The notes below the pieces were generated by a model, which ran no database searches, had not been told where the DNA came from, and was given only the letters and a program-made list of their open reading frames with translations. A DNA stretch of 64,000 bases from Flavobacteriales bacterium (GTDB lineage: Bacteria > Bacteroidota > Bacteroidia > Flavobacteriales > Flavobacteriaceae). The DNA lies in assembly GCA_026993355.1 (NCBI GenBank), contig JALWTX010000006.1, positions 62,001 to 126,000 of the forward strand, read 5' to 3'. The translations under genes were made by a program, and so were the position numbers. Numbering within the stretch: the first letter of the stretch is position 1; the number at the start of each line of letters is the position of its first letter. Shown piece after piece: positions 36,778 through 45,081 of this stretch.

Positions 36778-37316
36778 TGCATATACGTATCATATCCGGA
36801 AAATATAAAGGACGCCGTATTACTGCCCCTAAAAATTTGCCCATCAGGCCAACAACCGACAGGGCTAAAGAAGCCTTATTTAATATCTTAAACAATGACC
36901 GTCATTTTCCCGAATTAAAAGTCTTGGACCTCTTTACCGGTAGTGGCAGCATTTCATACGAATTTGCTTCGCGTGGCACCAAAGATATTCAAGCCGTTGA
37001 CCAAAACTATCCGGTTATTAAATTTATAAAACAAACCGCCCAAGAATTTGATTTTCCTATAAAAGCTATTAAAAAAAACGCTTTAAAATTTTTAGAAAAT
37101 ACACCGGAAACCTATGATATAATTTTTGCCGATCCGCCCTATGAGATGCCCAAAGAATGGCAAAGCAAATTAATTGATACAGTTTTTGACCGGAATTTAT
37201 TAAAAGAGAACGGCCTGATGATATTAGAGCACAAAGAACAAATAAATTTTGACAAACATCCGCATTTTGACAAGTCTAAAAAATACGGGCAAAGTGTATT
37301 TAGTTTTTTTAAATAA
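36777..37316 (+). CDS. rsmD: 16S rRNA (guanine-N2)-methyltransferase RsmD
   Basis: 179 residues. The SAM-binding motif is LDLFTGSGSISYEFASRG, and the catalytic FADPPYEMP (DPPY) marks an N2-guanine methyltransferase. RsmD methylates G966 of 16S rRNA on the assembled small subunit. The N-terminal MHIRIISGKYKGRRI and RPTTDRAKEALFNIL are characteristic. It is the last gene of the operon and its 3' end overlaps by 8 bases the convergent small HExxH gene. Confidence 0.96.
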   Translation: MHIRIISGKYKGRRITAPKNLPIRPTTDRAKEALFNILNNDRHFPELKVLDLFTGSGSISYEFASRGTKDIQAVDQNYPVIKFIKQTAQEFDFPIKAIKKNALKFLENTPETYDIIFADPPYEMPKEWQSKLIDTVFDRNLLKENGLMILEHKEQINFDKHPHFDKSKKYGQSVFSFFK

Positions 37317-37632
37317 ACTTTATAAAACTAAAAGGACGCCGTTTATGCAGGTAATCTAAATGATGCTCAAAATAATACGCCTCCCGTTCAAAAGAGATAT
37401 TTTTATAAGCTAAATAAGCCTGCCGGTAATACAACCATTTTATAATATACTCCACTAAATACCAAACAAAAAAAGGCAACCACAACAATTCTTTTTGTTG
37501 TGCTAAATGTATATTTTCGTGGTTAAGTAAAACAATGTCCTTTTTTAAGTCCGGATTTTTTAAAAAAATAAAGGGGTAAATGGTCACGGCACTAAAAGAT
37601 TTGCCAATAATCTTAGAAAATACAATAATCAT
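37309..37632 (-). CDS. Small membrane protein with HExxH motif
   Basis: 107 residues. HENIH at 38-42 with following AQQ fits the zinc-peptidase pattern HExxHxxQQ. A hydrophobic segment follows (LLWLPFFVWYLVEYIIKWL), then FEREAY, with Glu84 a possible third metal ligand. It is much smaller than known M48 or M56 peptidases, and whether it cleaves proteins is unknown. It is antisense to rsmD at its 3' end (8-base overlap) and stands alone. The conservation-like arrangement of motif, helix and EREAY supports a real gene. Confidence 0.7.
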   Translation of the reverse strand: MIIVFSKIIGKSFSAVTIYPFIFLKNPDLKKDIVLLNHENIHLAQQKELLWLPFFVWYLVEYIIKWLYYRQAYLAYKNISFEREAYYFEHHLDYLHKRRPFSFIKFI

Positions 37633-37785
37633 TTTAAATTAAAAGAATTTTAGTTTATTAACAAATTTACAATTTTATTTTAAAAAATAATTTTCGGCGT
37701 TAAAATTATGATAAACAACTTTCTTTTAGTATTTTAATTAAAGTTTAATGCTTATTTTTACTCTTACAAACACAAACAAAATTCA

Positions 37786-38595
37786 ATGCAAACAATAACC
37801 AGCACTAACAACCCAAAAATTAAATATGTTGTCCAATTACTAAAAAAATCCGCCATCAGAAAAGAGTTTAAAGAGTTCGTAATCGAAGGAAAAAGAGAGC
37901 TAAAAGCTGCTTTAGATAATCATTATAAAATTAAAGCACTTTTTGTTTGTCCGGATTTTTTCCATGAAAAAGAATTATTTCAATTGGTCAACGAATATAA
38001 AATTAAAACCGAGATATACAAAATATCCAAAATTGTTTACAAAAAAATGGCTTACCGTCATTCAACAGAAGGTATTATCGCCATTGCAGAAATGAAAGAT
38101 CATTCTATTGAAAATATAAAATTGTCAAAAAATCCATATCTCCTGGTTGCCGAGAGTATTGAAAAACCCGGGAATGTGGGTGCTATATTGCGCAGTGTAG
38201 ATGGTGCCGGAGCAGATGCCCTTCTCTTGGTTAATCCGGTTGTCGATATTTACAACCCAAATGTCATCAGAGCCAGTTTAGGAATGGTTTTTGCCAAGCA
38301 AATTGCCATAACCGATTTAGAAAGATTAGAAACATTTCTACACAAATACCATATTAATCTTTATGCAGCCAGTTTGCAAAATGCCAATCTTTACTTTGAA
38401 GAAGATTATACACAACCCACGGCATTAGCAGTGGGGGCAGAAGACAAAGGATTAAGCATGCCTATAAGAAAATTAGCTGAAAAATCAATTTATATTCCCA
38501 TGAAAGGTCTTGCCGATTCCTTAAATGTATCAGTATCGGCTGCCATTTTGTTATACGAAACCTTAAGGCAACGTATGACTAAGGAAAAAGTATAA
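37786..38595 (+). CDS. SpoU/TrmH-family RNA 2'-O-methyltransferase
   Basis: 269 residues. It has an N-terminal substrate-binding domain (ITSTNNPKIKYVVQLLKK, EFVIEGKRELKAAL) and the knotted SPOUT domain with motif 1 EKPGNVGAILRSVDGAGA, motif 2 ALAVGAEDKGLS and motif 3 IPMKGLADSLNVSVSAAILLYE. It methylates the ribose of rRNA or tRNA; the target is not readable from sequence. It is followed after 5 bases by the thioredoxin-like lipoprotein gene on the same strand. Confidence 0.94.
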   Translation: MQTITSTNNPKIKYVVQLLKKSAIRKEFKEFVIEGKRELKAALDNHYKIKALFVCPDFFHEKELFQLVNEYKIKTEIYKISKIVYKKMAYRHSTEGIIAIAEMKDHSIENIKLSKNPYLLVAESIEKPGNVGAILRSVDGAGADALLLVNPVVDIYNPNVIRASLGMVFAKQIAITDLERLETFLHKYHINLYAASLQNANLYFEEDYTQPTALAVGAEDKGLSMPIRKLAEKSIYIPMKGLADSLNVSVSAAILLYETLRQRMTKEKV

Positions 38596-38600
38596 AAACT

Positions 38601-39971
38601 ATGAAAATACGTTATTTTATAACAGGGTTTGCTCTAATCAGTTTGCTGTTTTTTATCCAATGCAAGCATGGTTCATCCGGAAAAATTACCAAAATAAAAG
38701 CTAAAATTGTCAATCCGCAAACAGATAAAGTTATTATTTCGCGGGATTTTTTAATGTTGCATGCAGATACTTTAAAATTGATAGGCGAAAATGAATTGAA
38801 TGGGTCTGTTCACACACCTGAAGAGGGCTTGTTTATCCTCTTTGTGTTTCCTGAATATCAGACGGTTTATTTAAAACCGGATGACTCGCTGGCTTTCCAT
38901 CTTAACGTCAATGAGTTTGATGAATCGATCAGTTTTTCGGGGAGTTTAGGCTATGAAAATAACTTATTGATGGATTTGTTTCTTGCTAATGAAAAAGAAA
39001 GCCTTTATTTTTACAAACATAAATTCGATTTTCCGCCGGAAGTTTTTACACACAAAATCGATTCTTTTCATACTTTAAAAGAAAATATGATAGACGATGT
39101 GTACAGAACTTTTGACAAACCGAGTAAAAAATTTAGAAAAATAGCGCAACTCTCTGCCAATAGCAATGACTATATTTTGAAAGAAACCTATGCCCGGAAA
39201 AACAAAAAACTGACTTTACCCCAAAATTATTTTAATTATACACAAATATTGAAACAAAAGTTAGCAGATCCAAATGTTATTTATATGTATACATTTGCAG
39301 ACAGCTACTTAAGACGAAAAATAGTGCCTCAACAAAACCGACAAAAATTAAATCTTGAAATTGCCCATATTATTGAAAAAGATATTGCAGACCAAGCCTT
39401 TAAAAACAATATTTTAACTCGCTACTGTCAACGCTATATTCATAAAAACCATATCAGTCAAATTGATACAGTTGTAAAAACGTATTTTAAATATTTAACT
39501 AATAAGGATTATCAAAACTTTTGCCGACAAATTATTCAGAGTAATAAGCGAATGAGAACCGGCATATCATTCCCCTCAACTCGACTTTTAAACACCAATA
39601 AACAAACCGTCAATACTAAAAGTTTATTTAAAGATAAAAAGATTTTACTGAGCTTTTGGGATTTAAAACAACATCGTAATTTCAAAACCAATTTGAAAAA
39701 GCTTAAAAAATTAAAAAAATTATATCCACATGTCATCTTTCTTGTCGTAAATATAAATCAAGACAATTTTGACCAATGGACTATGGCGGTTCCTAAAGAT
39801 GACGAAATTCAATATTACAGATTAAAAAACAGAGATAATTGGTCTGACATACGCCCTTTTCATCTTTCCCAAGTTTATTTAATAGATAAAGGACAAATCA
39901 AACAATCACGATTGAATATGTACCGGCCGGATTTCGAAAAAAAAATGCACGATTTTGCGATGGAAAAATAA
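38601..39971 (+). CDS. Thioredoxin-fold lipoprotein lacking the CxxC redox site
   Basis: 456 residues with a lipobox (LLFFIQC, Cys21). The architecture resembles Bacteroidota TlpA-like lipoproteins: an N-terminal beta domain (ISRDFLMLHADTLKLIGENELNG), a helical middle, and a C-terminal thioredoxin-like domain. That domain has KKILLSFWDLKQHRNFKTNLKKL where TlpA has a WxxWCxxC region. Both cysteines are missing there, so it is probably not a disulfide reductase. It may be an envelope binding protein. It is probably co-transcribed with the upstream methyltransferase gene (5-base gap). Confidence 0.8.
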   Translation: MKIRYFITGFALISLLFFIQCKHGSSGKITKIKAKIVNPQTDKVIISRDFLMLHADTLKLIGENELNGSVHTPEEGLFILFVFPEYQTVYLKPDDSLAFHLNVNEFDESISFSGSLGYENNLLMDLFLANEKESLYFYKHKFDFPPEVFTHKIDSFHTLKENMIDDVYRTFDKPSKKFRKIAQLSANSNDYILKETYARKNKKLTLPQNYFNYTQILKQKLADPNVIYMYTFADSYLRRKIVPQQNRQKLNLEIAHIIEKDIADQAFKNNILTRYCQRYIHKNHISQIDTVVKTYFKYLTNKDYQNFCRQIIQSNKRMRTGISFPSTRLLNTNKQTVNTKSLFKDKKILLSFWDLKQHRNFKTNLKKLKKLKKLYPHVIFLVVNINQDNFDQWTMAVPKDDEIQYYRLKNRDNWSDIRPFHLSQVYLIDKGQIKQSRLNMYRPDFEKKMHDFAMEK

Positions 39972-40059
39972 TGCAGTGAATTTGTAACTTTTTTAGTAAA
40001 TTTACGTAATATTCTAACAGAGTAAAAAAGCAAAATCATTAATTAATAAAAAAGTATCA

Positions 40060-40980
40060 ATGGCTTACATAGATTATTATAAAGTATTAGGAGTGGACAA
40101 AAATGCCAGTGAAAGCGATATCAAAAAAGCTTATCGCAAATTGGCAAGGAAGTATCATCCGGATTTGAATCCGGGCGACAAAGAAGCTGAAAAAAAGTTT
40201 AAAGAAATCAATGAAGCAAATGAAGTTTTGGGCAATCCCGAAAACCGGAAAAAGTATGACAAGTATGGTGAACATTGGCAGCATGCCGACGAAATAGAAA
40301 AACAACGAGCCAAACAACAAGCCTATGCTAACGCCGGTGGTGGTGGCTATGACTTTTCGGGCTTTGGCGGCTTTGGCGGCGGTGGATATGACGAAAGTGA
40401 TTTCTCCGATTTTTTCCAATCAATGTTTGGCGGTGGCTATGCACGCGGTGGAAGCCGTAGAAATGTCAGATTTAAAGGACAGGACATTCAAGCACAGTTA
40501 CATTTGAATCTCCGCGATGTTTATACCACTCAAAAACACACTATTAACGTCAATGGTAAAAAAATTCGCATAACCATACCGGCCGGTGTAAAAGACGGGC
40601 AAACCATCCGGATTAAAGGCATGGGTGGCCCCGGCGTAAACGGTGGTCCCAATGGTGATCTTTACATTACATTTGCTATAGATGACGACCCTAAATTTAA
40701 ACGGGTTGGCAACGATTTATACACCAAAGCAGATATCGACTTATACACAGCGGTATTAGGTGGCGAAACCATGGTAGATACCATGAATGGAAAAGTTAAA
40801 TTAAAGGTTAAACCCGGGACACAGTGTGGCACAAAAGTGCGTTTAAAAGGTAAAGGCTTTCCTATATACAAACAAGAAGGAAAGTATGGCGATTTGTATG
40901 TGACTTTTAATGTAAAAATTCCAACACACTTAACCGAAAAACAAAAAGAATTATTTGAACAATTGGCTAAATTAAAATAA
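40060..40980 (+). CDS. cbpA: Curved-DNA-binding J-domain co-chaperone CbpA
   Basis: 306 residues. The J-domain (about 1-70) has the HPD motif ([10 protein letters not shown]), followed by a G/F-rich linker (about 93-135). Next are the two C-terminal beta domains of class II DnaJ proteins ([32 protein letters not shown]). There is no zinc finger, which separates CbpA from DnaJ. It stimulates DnaK and in E. coli also binds DNA. The next gene, one base after the stop, encodes its modulator CbpM. Confidence 0.94.
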   Translation: MAYIDYYKVLGVDKNASESDIKKAYRKLARKYHPDLNPGDKEAEKKFKEINEANEVLGNPENRKKYDKYGEHWQHADEIEKQRAKQQAYANAGGGGYDFSGFGGFGGGGYDESDFSDFFQSMFGGGYARGGSRRNVRFKGQDIQAQLHLNLRDVYTTQKHTINVNGKKIRITIPAGVKDGQTIRIKGMGGPGVNGGPNGDLYITFAIDDDPKFKRVGNDLYTKADIDLYTAVLGGETMVDTMNGKVKLKVKPGTQCGTKVRLKGKGFPIYKQEGKYGDLYVTFNVKIPTHLTEKQKELFEQLAKLK

Positions 40981-40981
40981 A

Positions 40982-41269
40982 ATGACAAAAGAATATATTT
41001 CCATTCATAAATTATGCGAAAACTATCAAATTCCGGATTCTTTTTTTGAAGAACTTCAAGAATTTGGATTAGTTCCGGTTTATCAAGAAACTGATGAACC
41101 GATGATTGAAGCCTCGGCTTTGCCACAACTCGAAAAAATTATGCGTTTACATTTCGACTTGAACATTAATCTAGAAGGTATAGATGTAATTATTAATTTA
41201 CTTCAGCAAATTGAAGCTTTACAAAACGAGATACACTGGCTCAAAAAACGTTTGAGTTTATATGAATAA
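40982..41269 (+). CDS. cbpM: Chaperone modulator CbpM
   Basis: 95 residues, the usual size. It starts with a MerR-like short helix-turn-helix (EYISIHKLCENYQIPDSFFEELQEFGLV) and ends in a helical segment (LLQQIEALQNEIHWLKKRL). CbpM binds the J-domain of CbpA and inhibits its activity. One base separates it from cbpA. The identification rests mainly on this linkage and on the size and pattern. Confidence 0.88.
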   Translation: MTKEYISIHKLCENYQIPDSFFEELQEFGLVPVYQETDEPMIEASALPQLEKIMRLHFDLNINLEGIDVIINLLQQIEALQNEIHWLKKRLSLYE

Positions 41270-41275
41270 AGATAA

Positions 41276-41311
41276 TTTGGGGCTTAACGAGATTTTGTTA
41301 AGCCCCAAAAA
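41276..41311. terminator. Bidirectional terminator between cbpM and iorB
   Basis: TTGGGGCTTAAC (41277-41288) pairs with GTTAAGCCCCAA (41297-41308). A and T runs flank both sides. Confidence 0.85.
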
Positions 41312-41899
41312 TTAAACTGTCATATTTTCTATCACTGCTTTTTTTCCCAAATCAAAAGCATCTAAATTCATTTGAACAATGCGCTCACCTTTTCGCTTAA
41401 ATAAGTCTGCAATAACTTTTTTAAGTAAACCTTCCTCAAAAGGTAATAGGTCTGAAATAGCTCCAACCATCACAATATTAGCAGCTCTAAAATTACCGGC
41501 TTTTTTAGCCAAACCTCGTGCATCAATCATACGATGATGGTTAAATTTGGCTATTTCGGCCTGTACTAACTTTTCATCAGGATAATTTGCAATGTTTTTG
41601 AAAGGGTTTATATCCGTTACCAAATAACCTTCGGGATGCAAATAAGGCAAATAACGTAAAAGTTCCATGGGTTCGACAGATAAAATAATATCAGCTTTAC
41701 CTTTCGGAATCAAATCTGAATAAACAGGTCGGTCAGAAATACGAACATGCGATTGTACTGCACCGCCACGTTGGCTCATACCATGCACTTCGGATTGTTT
41801 GACATTATAACCACTTTGAAGTGCCGCCATGTCAAGAATAGCTGAAATAGTCAAAATACCTTGACCACCTACCCCTGCTATAATAATATCTTTTTTCAT
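41312..41899 (-). CDS. iorB: Indolepyruvate:ferredoxin oxidoreductase, beta subunit
   Basis: 195 residues with the gamma-type OFOR domain: IIIAGVGGQGILTISAILD, then SEVHGMSQRGGAVQSHVRIS. It pairs with IorA to oxidise arylpyruvates, made by transamination of aromatic amino acids, to aryl-acetyl-CoA and CO2 with reduction of ferredoxin. It lies 18 bases downstream of iorA on the same strand. The length is the family norm. Confidence 0.95.
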   Translation of the reverse strand: MKKDIIIAGVGGQGILTISAILDMAALQSGYNVKQSEVHGMSQRGGAVQSHVRISDRPVYSDLIPKGKADIILSVEPMELLRYLPYLHPEGYLVTDINPFKNIANYPDEKLVQAEIAKFNHHRMIDARGLAKKAGNFRAANIVMVGAISDLLPFEEGLLKKVIADLFKRKGERIVQMNLDAFDLGKKAVIENMTV

Positions 41900-41917
41900 T
41901 TTTTCTTAACTTTTTAA

Positions 41918-43534
41918 TTAATAACTGGGTTCAAACGTGTTAAATTTTCTAGCCAAATCTTTCTTTTCATTTGACATAGTCACACAAGGACGCTGCGCAA
42001 TAATTAAAGACACGCCCGGATAATTGACCTCGTTACGTATGATTTCAACATTTTTATCGTGATATTTTTTTAAAGGAATGATAATTTTAATATGATTTTC
42101 ATCAACACCTAAACCTTTGGCTATATCATAAAGACGGCCCATAGCGGCCGAAGGTTGTGCACCTGTCATAGCCACAGCCGAATTGTCTGAAATGATAACC
42201 GTAACAGGCGAATTATCCCAAACTGCACTTAGCAAACCGGTCATACCGGAATGGGTAAAAGTAGAATCACCAATAACGGCAATGGCTGGCTGCAAGCCGG
42301 CATCGGCCGCCCCTTTTGCCATAGGAATGGATGCGCCCATATCAATTAAGGTATCAATGCTGTTGTAAGGCTCTAAAACACCCAATGAATAGCAGTCAAT
42401 ATCCGAAAAAACACGCTTCTCTCCTATTTCGGGAATCAACTCATTGAGTTCTTCATATAAATCGATATGGCCACATCCCGGACAAAGTTGAGGTGGACGG
42501 CCGGCAACTATGGCAGGCATCTCCTCGGCTATGTGCTCTTCCAAACCCAAGGCCACAGCCACAATATTCGGATTTAATTCGCCGGTACGTGGAATAGCAC
42601 CTGTTAACCTGCCGGTTACTTTTTGCTCTCTCCCCAAATAATCACTGATCATTTCTTCAATAAACGGATAGCCATCTTCCAAAACCAAAATTTTATCTAC
42701 TCTGTCAAACATTTTTCTGACCTTTTCCTTAGGCAAAGGATAATGTGACACCTTTAACACATCAAAAGGCACCTTCCCTTCAAAATTTTCATAAAGGTAA
42801 TTTATCGCAATACCGGAAGCAATAATACCTAATGAAGTATTTGTTCCTTCATGATATCGATTCCATTTGGAGGATTCGGCTAAGTCTGCTAAAGCTTTCT
42901 GCTTATCGATTAAGTTACGGTATTGTTTTTTGGCAAAAGACGGAATCAATGCAAAGCGTTTGGTGTCTGACAAAATTTGCAAATTGTTTTGAGCCACTTT
43001 TTCGCTGGTGGTTACATTTGCACGTGAGTGGGACAAGCGCGTAACTGATCTAAATAAAACCGGCAATTGCATTTTTTCGGACAAAGCAAATGCATCAGTC
43101 ATCATGTCATAAGCTTCTTGCTGATTGGAAGGCTCGAAAATAGGCAACATGGCAAATTTACCATAAAACCTGCTATCTTGTTCATTCTGTGATGAATGCT
43201 GTGAAGGATCATCGGCTACAACCACTACCAATCCGCCATTTATACCGGAAATGGCCATATTGATAAACGCATCGGCAGCCACATTTAAGCCTACATGTTT
43301 CATGGTTACTATAGCTCTTTTACCGGCATAAGACATGCCCAACGCCTCTTCCATGGCCACTTTTTCATTGGTGGCCCAATGTGCTTTAACATCCCCTTGT
43401 TTTGCTTCCTTACTTTTAAGGATATATTCAATTATTTCTGTTGAAGGCGTCCCCGGATAACCATATGCACCGGATAATCCGGCATCAATGGCACCTTGGG
43501 CAATGGCTTCGTTACCCAATAATATTTTTTGCAT
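41918..43534 (-). CDS. iorA: Indolepyruvate:ferredoxin oxidoreductase, alpha subunit (short form)
   Basis: 538 residues from the ATG at 43534 (MQKILLGNEAIAQGAIDAGL). The frame extends to 43597 but a promoter lies within that extension. The N-terminal domain has YGYPGTPSTEI, and the TPP-binding domain shows LCPGCGHIDLYEEL, SDIDCYSLG and VIGDSTFTHSGMTGLL. It ends soon after IIAQRPCVTM. The C-terminal double [4Fe-4S] ferredoxin domain of archaeal IorA is absent, as I recall for other Bacteroidota members. Electron transfer would then need another path or partner. Confidence 0.93.
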   Translation of the reverse strand: MQKILLGNEAIAQGAIDAGLSGAYGYPGTPSTEIIEYILKSKEAKQGDVKAHWATNEKVAMEEALGMSYAGKRAIVTMKHVGLNVAADAFINMAISGINGGLVVVVADDPSQHSSQNEQDSRFYGKFAMLPIFEPSNQQEAYDMMTDAFALSEKMQLPVLFRSVTRLSHSRANVTTSEKVAQNNLQILSDTKRFALIPSFAKKQYRNLIDKQKALADLAESSKWNRYHEGTNTSLGIIASGIAINYLYENFEGKVPFDVLKVSHYPLPKEKVRKMFDRVDKILVLEDGYPFIEEMISDYLGREQKVTGRLTGAIPRTGELNPNIVAVALGLEEHIAEEMPAIVAGRPPQLCPGCGHIDLYEELNELIPEIGEKRVFSDIDCYSLGVLEPYNSIDTLIDMGASIPMAKGAADAGLQPAIAVIGDSTFTHSGMTGLLSAVWDNSPVTVIISDNSAVAMTGAQPSAAMGRLYDIAKGLGVDENHIKIIIPLKKYHDKNVEIIRNEVNYPGVSLIIAQRPCVTMSNEKKDLARKFNTFEPSY

Positions 43535-43561
43535 AAGCTTGATTTTTAAGTCATTATTGCT

Positions 43562-43591
43562 TAAAGATATAAAAAAAATGCCATTTTTCAA
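43562..43591 (-). promoter_or_regulatory. Promoter of iorAB (TTG-N19-TATCTTTA)
   Basis: On the minus strand, TTG (43591-43589), 19 bases, then TATCTTTA (43569-43562), one mismatch from TAnnTTTG. The iorA ATG at 43534 is 27 bases downstream. Confidence 0.6.
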
Positions 43592-43635
43592 TGACATTTC
43601 ACATATTTTAAAAACTTAAATCAAACCTGAATATT

Positions 43636-44091
43636 TCATTTCTTTTGTTTGATGTTCCAACGAAACTTGAAGGTACAAACTAAATCGTTTGCTTCATCAT
43701 AAGCTTTTGAAGTCAGGTCAAACTGTACGCCCTCGCCTGTTTCTAAAGCCTTTTGAATGTAAGCATCAATCGCCTTGCCTTCATCGCAGATAAAACGAAT
43801 ACGACCTTTAGCTTTTTTAGTAAATTCCCCTTGTGTACCGGTGACCAACATCGAGATATTTTTACCGGTATCTTGAATTTTTTTCATTACTAAAATGCCT
43901 GTGGACAATTCGGCTCCCATAGCCAAAACAGCAAAGTACATCGAATTAAAAGGATTTTGATTAATCCATTTATGTTTAGCCGTCACCACGGCTTGTTGAT
44001 CATCAATGCTTTTGACACGGATTCCACTTATCCAAGCACTGGGTAATTTAAAAAACAAAAAACGATTTATATGTTTGGGTGTAAACTTCAT
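43636..44091 (-). CDS. DUF4442 family hotdog-fold protein
   Basis: 151 residues. The pattern (INQNPFNSMYFAVLAMGAELSTGILVM; FTKKAKGRIRFICDEG) matches DUF4442, a hotdog-fold family related to acyl-CoA thioesterases. The expected role is hydrolysis or binding of acyl thioesters, but no substrate is known. It lies upstream of iorAB on the same strand, separated by about 100 bases that contain the iorA promoter, so it is a separate unit. Confidence 0.85.
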   Translation of the reverse strand: MKFTPKHINRFLFFKLPSAWISGIRVKSIDDQQAVVTAKHKWINQNPFNSMYFAVLAMGAELSTGILVMKKIQDTGKNISMLVTGTQGEFTKKAKGRIRFICDEGKAIDAYIQKALETGEGVQFDLTSKAYDEANDLVCTFKFRWNIKQKK

Positions 44092-44173
44092 AAGCTTTTT
44101 TTTAAGCGGTAAAAATAAACTTAATTTATGAAAATAAAAAAATCTTGCGGGTTTATTTAAAAAACCTTAGTAC

Positions 44174-44207
44174 TTTGCAATACATAATACTATTTATTGT
44201 ATATTTG
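44174..44207 (+). promoter_or_regulatory. Promoter of the DUF4870-PadR-PspC module
   Basis: TTTG at 44174-44177, 22 bases, TATATTTG at 44200-44207. It overlaps the in-frame ATG at 44197 and supports translation from 44260. Confidence 0.65.
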
Positions 44208-44259
44208 CTGGTGTAACAAAATAGCTTTTTACTCGTTATACTTAAAAATAAAAAAAATC

Positions 44260-44712
44260 ATGGAAACACTAAATGCACAAACACAAGATCTAAAACCTTA
44301 TGAAACTTCCCATGCTGCTATTATCCACCTGAGTGCCTTGTCCGGATATATCGGTGTGCCGTTCGGAAGTATTTTAGGTCCTTTAATTACCTGGTTGATA
44401 TGGCGCAAAGAGAGTCCATTTGTAGATGAAAATGGTAAAGAAGCTTTAAATTTTAACTTAAGCCTATGGTTATATCAATTTTTGGCTGTTATTCTTGGCG
44501 TCATCATGTTTTTAACACCTATTATCAACATAGCCACTTCTGATAATCCGGATCCCATTACCCTGTTATTTTCTATCCCCGGACTATGGCTTTATTTAGG
44601 TGGCTTCGGCTTAATCAGTCTTTATCGTTTAATAATGGCGATCATCGCTGCTGTAAAAGCCGGTGACGGCGAAGTTTTTCACTATCCGTTAAGCATTCGA
44701 TTTGTGAAATAA
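44260..44712 (+). CDS. DUF4870 membrane protein
   Basis: 150 residues from the ATG at 44260 (METLNAQTQ). An in-frame ATG at 44197 falls in the promoter. There are three to four hydrophobic segments. The pattern HLSALSGYIGVPFGSILGPLITWLIWRK and GKEALNFNLSLWLY matches DUF4870 (Tic20-like). Function is unknown. It is 6 bases upstream of a PadR regulator gene, so it is the first gene of a four-gene envelope module. Confidence 0.88.
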   Translation: METLNAQTQDLKPYETSHAAIIHLSALSGYIGVPFGSILGPLITWLIWRKESPFVDENGKEALNFNLSLWLYQFLAVILGVIMFLTPIINIATSDNPDPITLLFSIPGLWLYLGGFGLISLYRLIMAIIAAVKAGDGEVFHYPLSIRFVK

Positions 44713-44718
44713 TGTTTT

Positions 44719-45081
44719 ATGAAAATCGAAAAGATAAAATCACAAATGCGAAAAGGCGTGCTGGAATACTGCATTCTTAATTTGCTCAATCAGAAAGAAG
44801 CAGCCTATACTTCGGATATATTGCAAGAATTGAAACAAGCAAAAATGATTGTTGTTGAAGGAACCGTTTATCCGCTGTTGACCCGGTTAAAAAATGCCGG
44901 TTATTTAACCTATAAATGGGAAGAATCTACAGCCGGTCCGCCACGAAAATATTATTATTTGACCCAAGATGGACGTCAGTTATTAGGCGTTATGGAACAG
45001 GCATGGAATGAACTGGTCAATGCTGTAAATTTTATTAACCAAAATAATCTTCAAAACAAAGACAATGAAAAAAACGATTGA
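44719..45081 (+). CDS. PadR family transcriptional regulator
   Basis: 120 residues with the PadR winged helix: QMRKGVLEYCILNLLNQKEAAYTSDILQEL is split here as helices 1-3, then VVEGTVYPLLTRLKNAGYL and GPPRKYYYLTQDG for the recognition helix and wing. PadR proteins repress transporter or envelope genes and are released by ligands. Its 3' end overlaps the start of the PspC gene by 17 bases. It probably regulates the module in which it lies. Confidence 0.93.
   Translation: MKIEKIKSQMRKGVLEYCILNLLNQKEAAYTSDILQELKQAKMIVVEGTVYPLLTRLKNAGYLTYKWEESTAGPPRKYYYLTQDGRQLLGVMEQAWNELVNAVNFINQNNLQNKDNEKND

Noticed and set aside
44197-44259. Upstream start for the DUF4870 protein
   Set aside because: The extra 21 residues (MYICWCNKIAFYS) are atypical and the codons overlap the TATATTTG promoter element.
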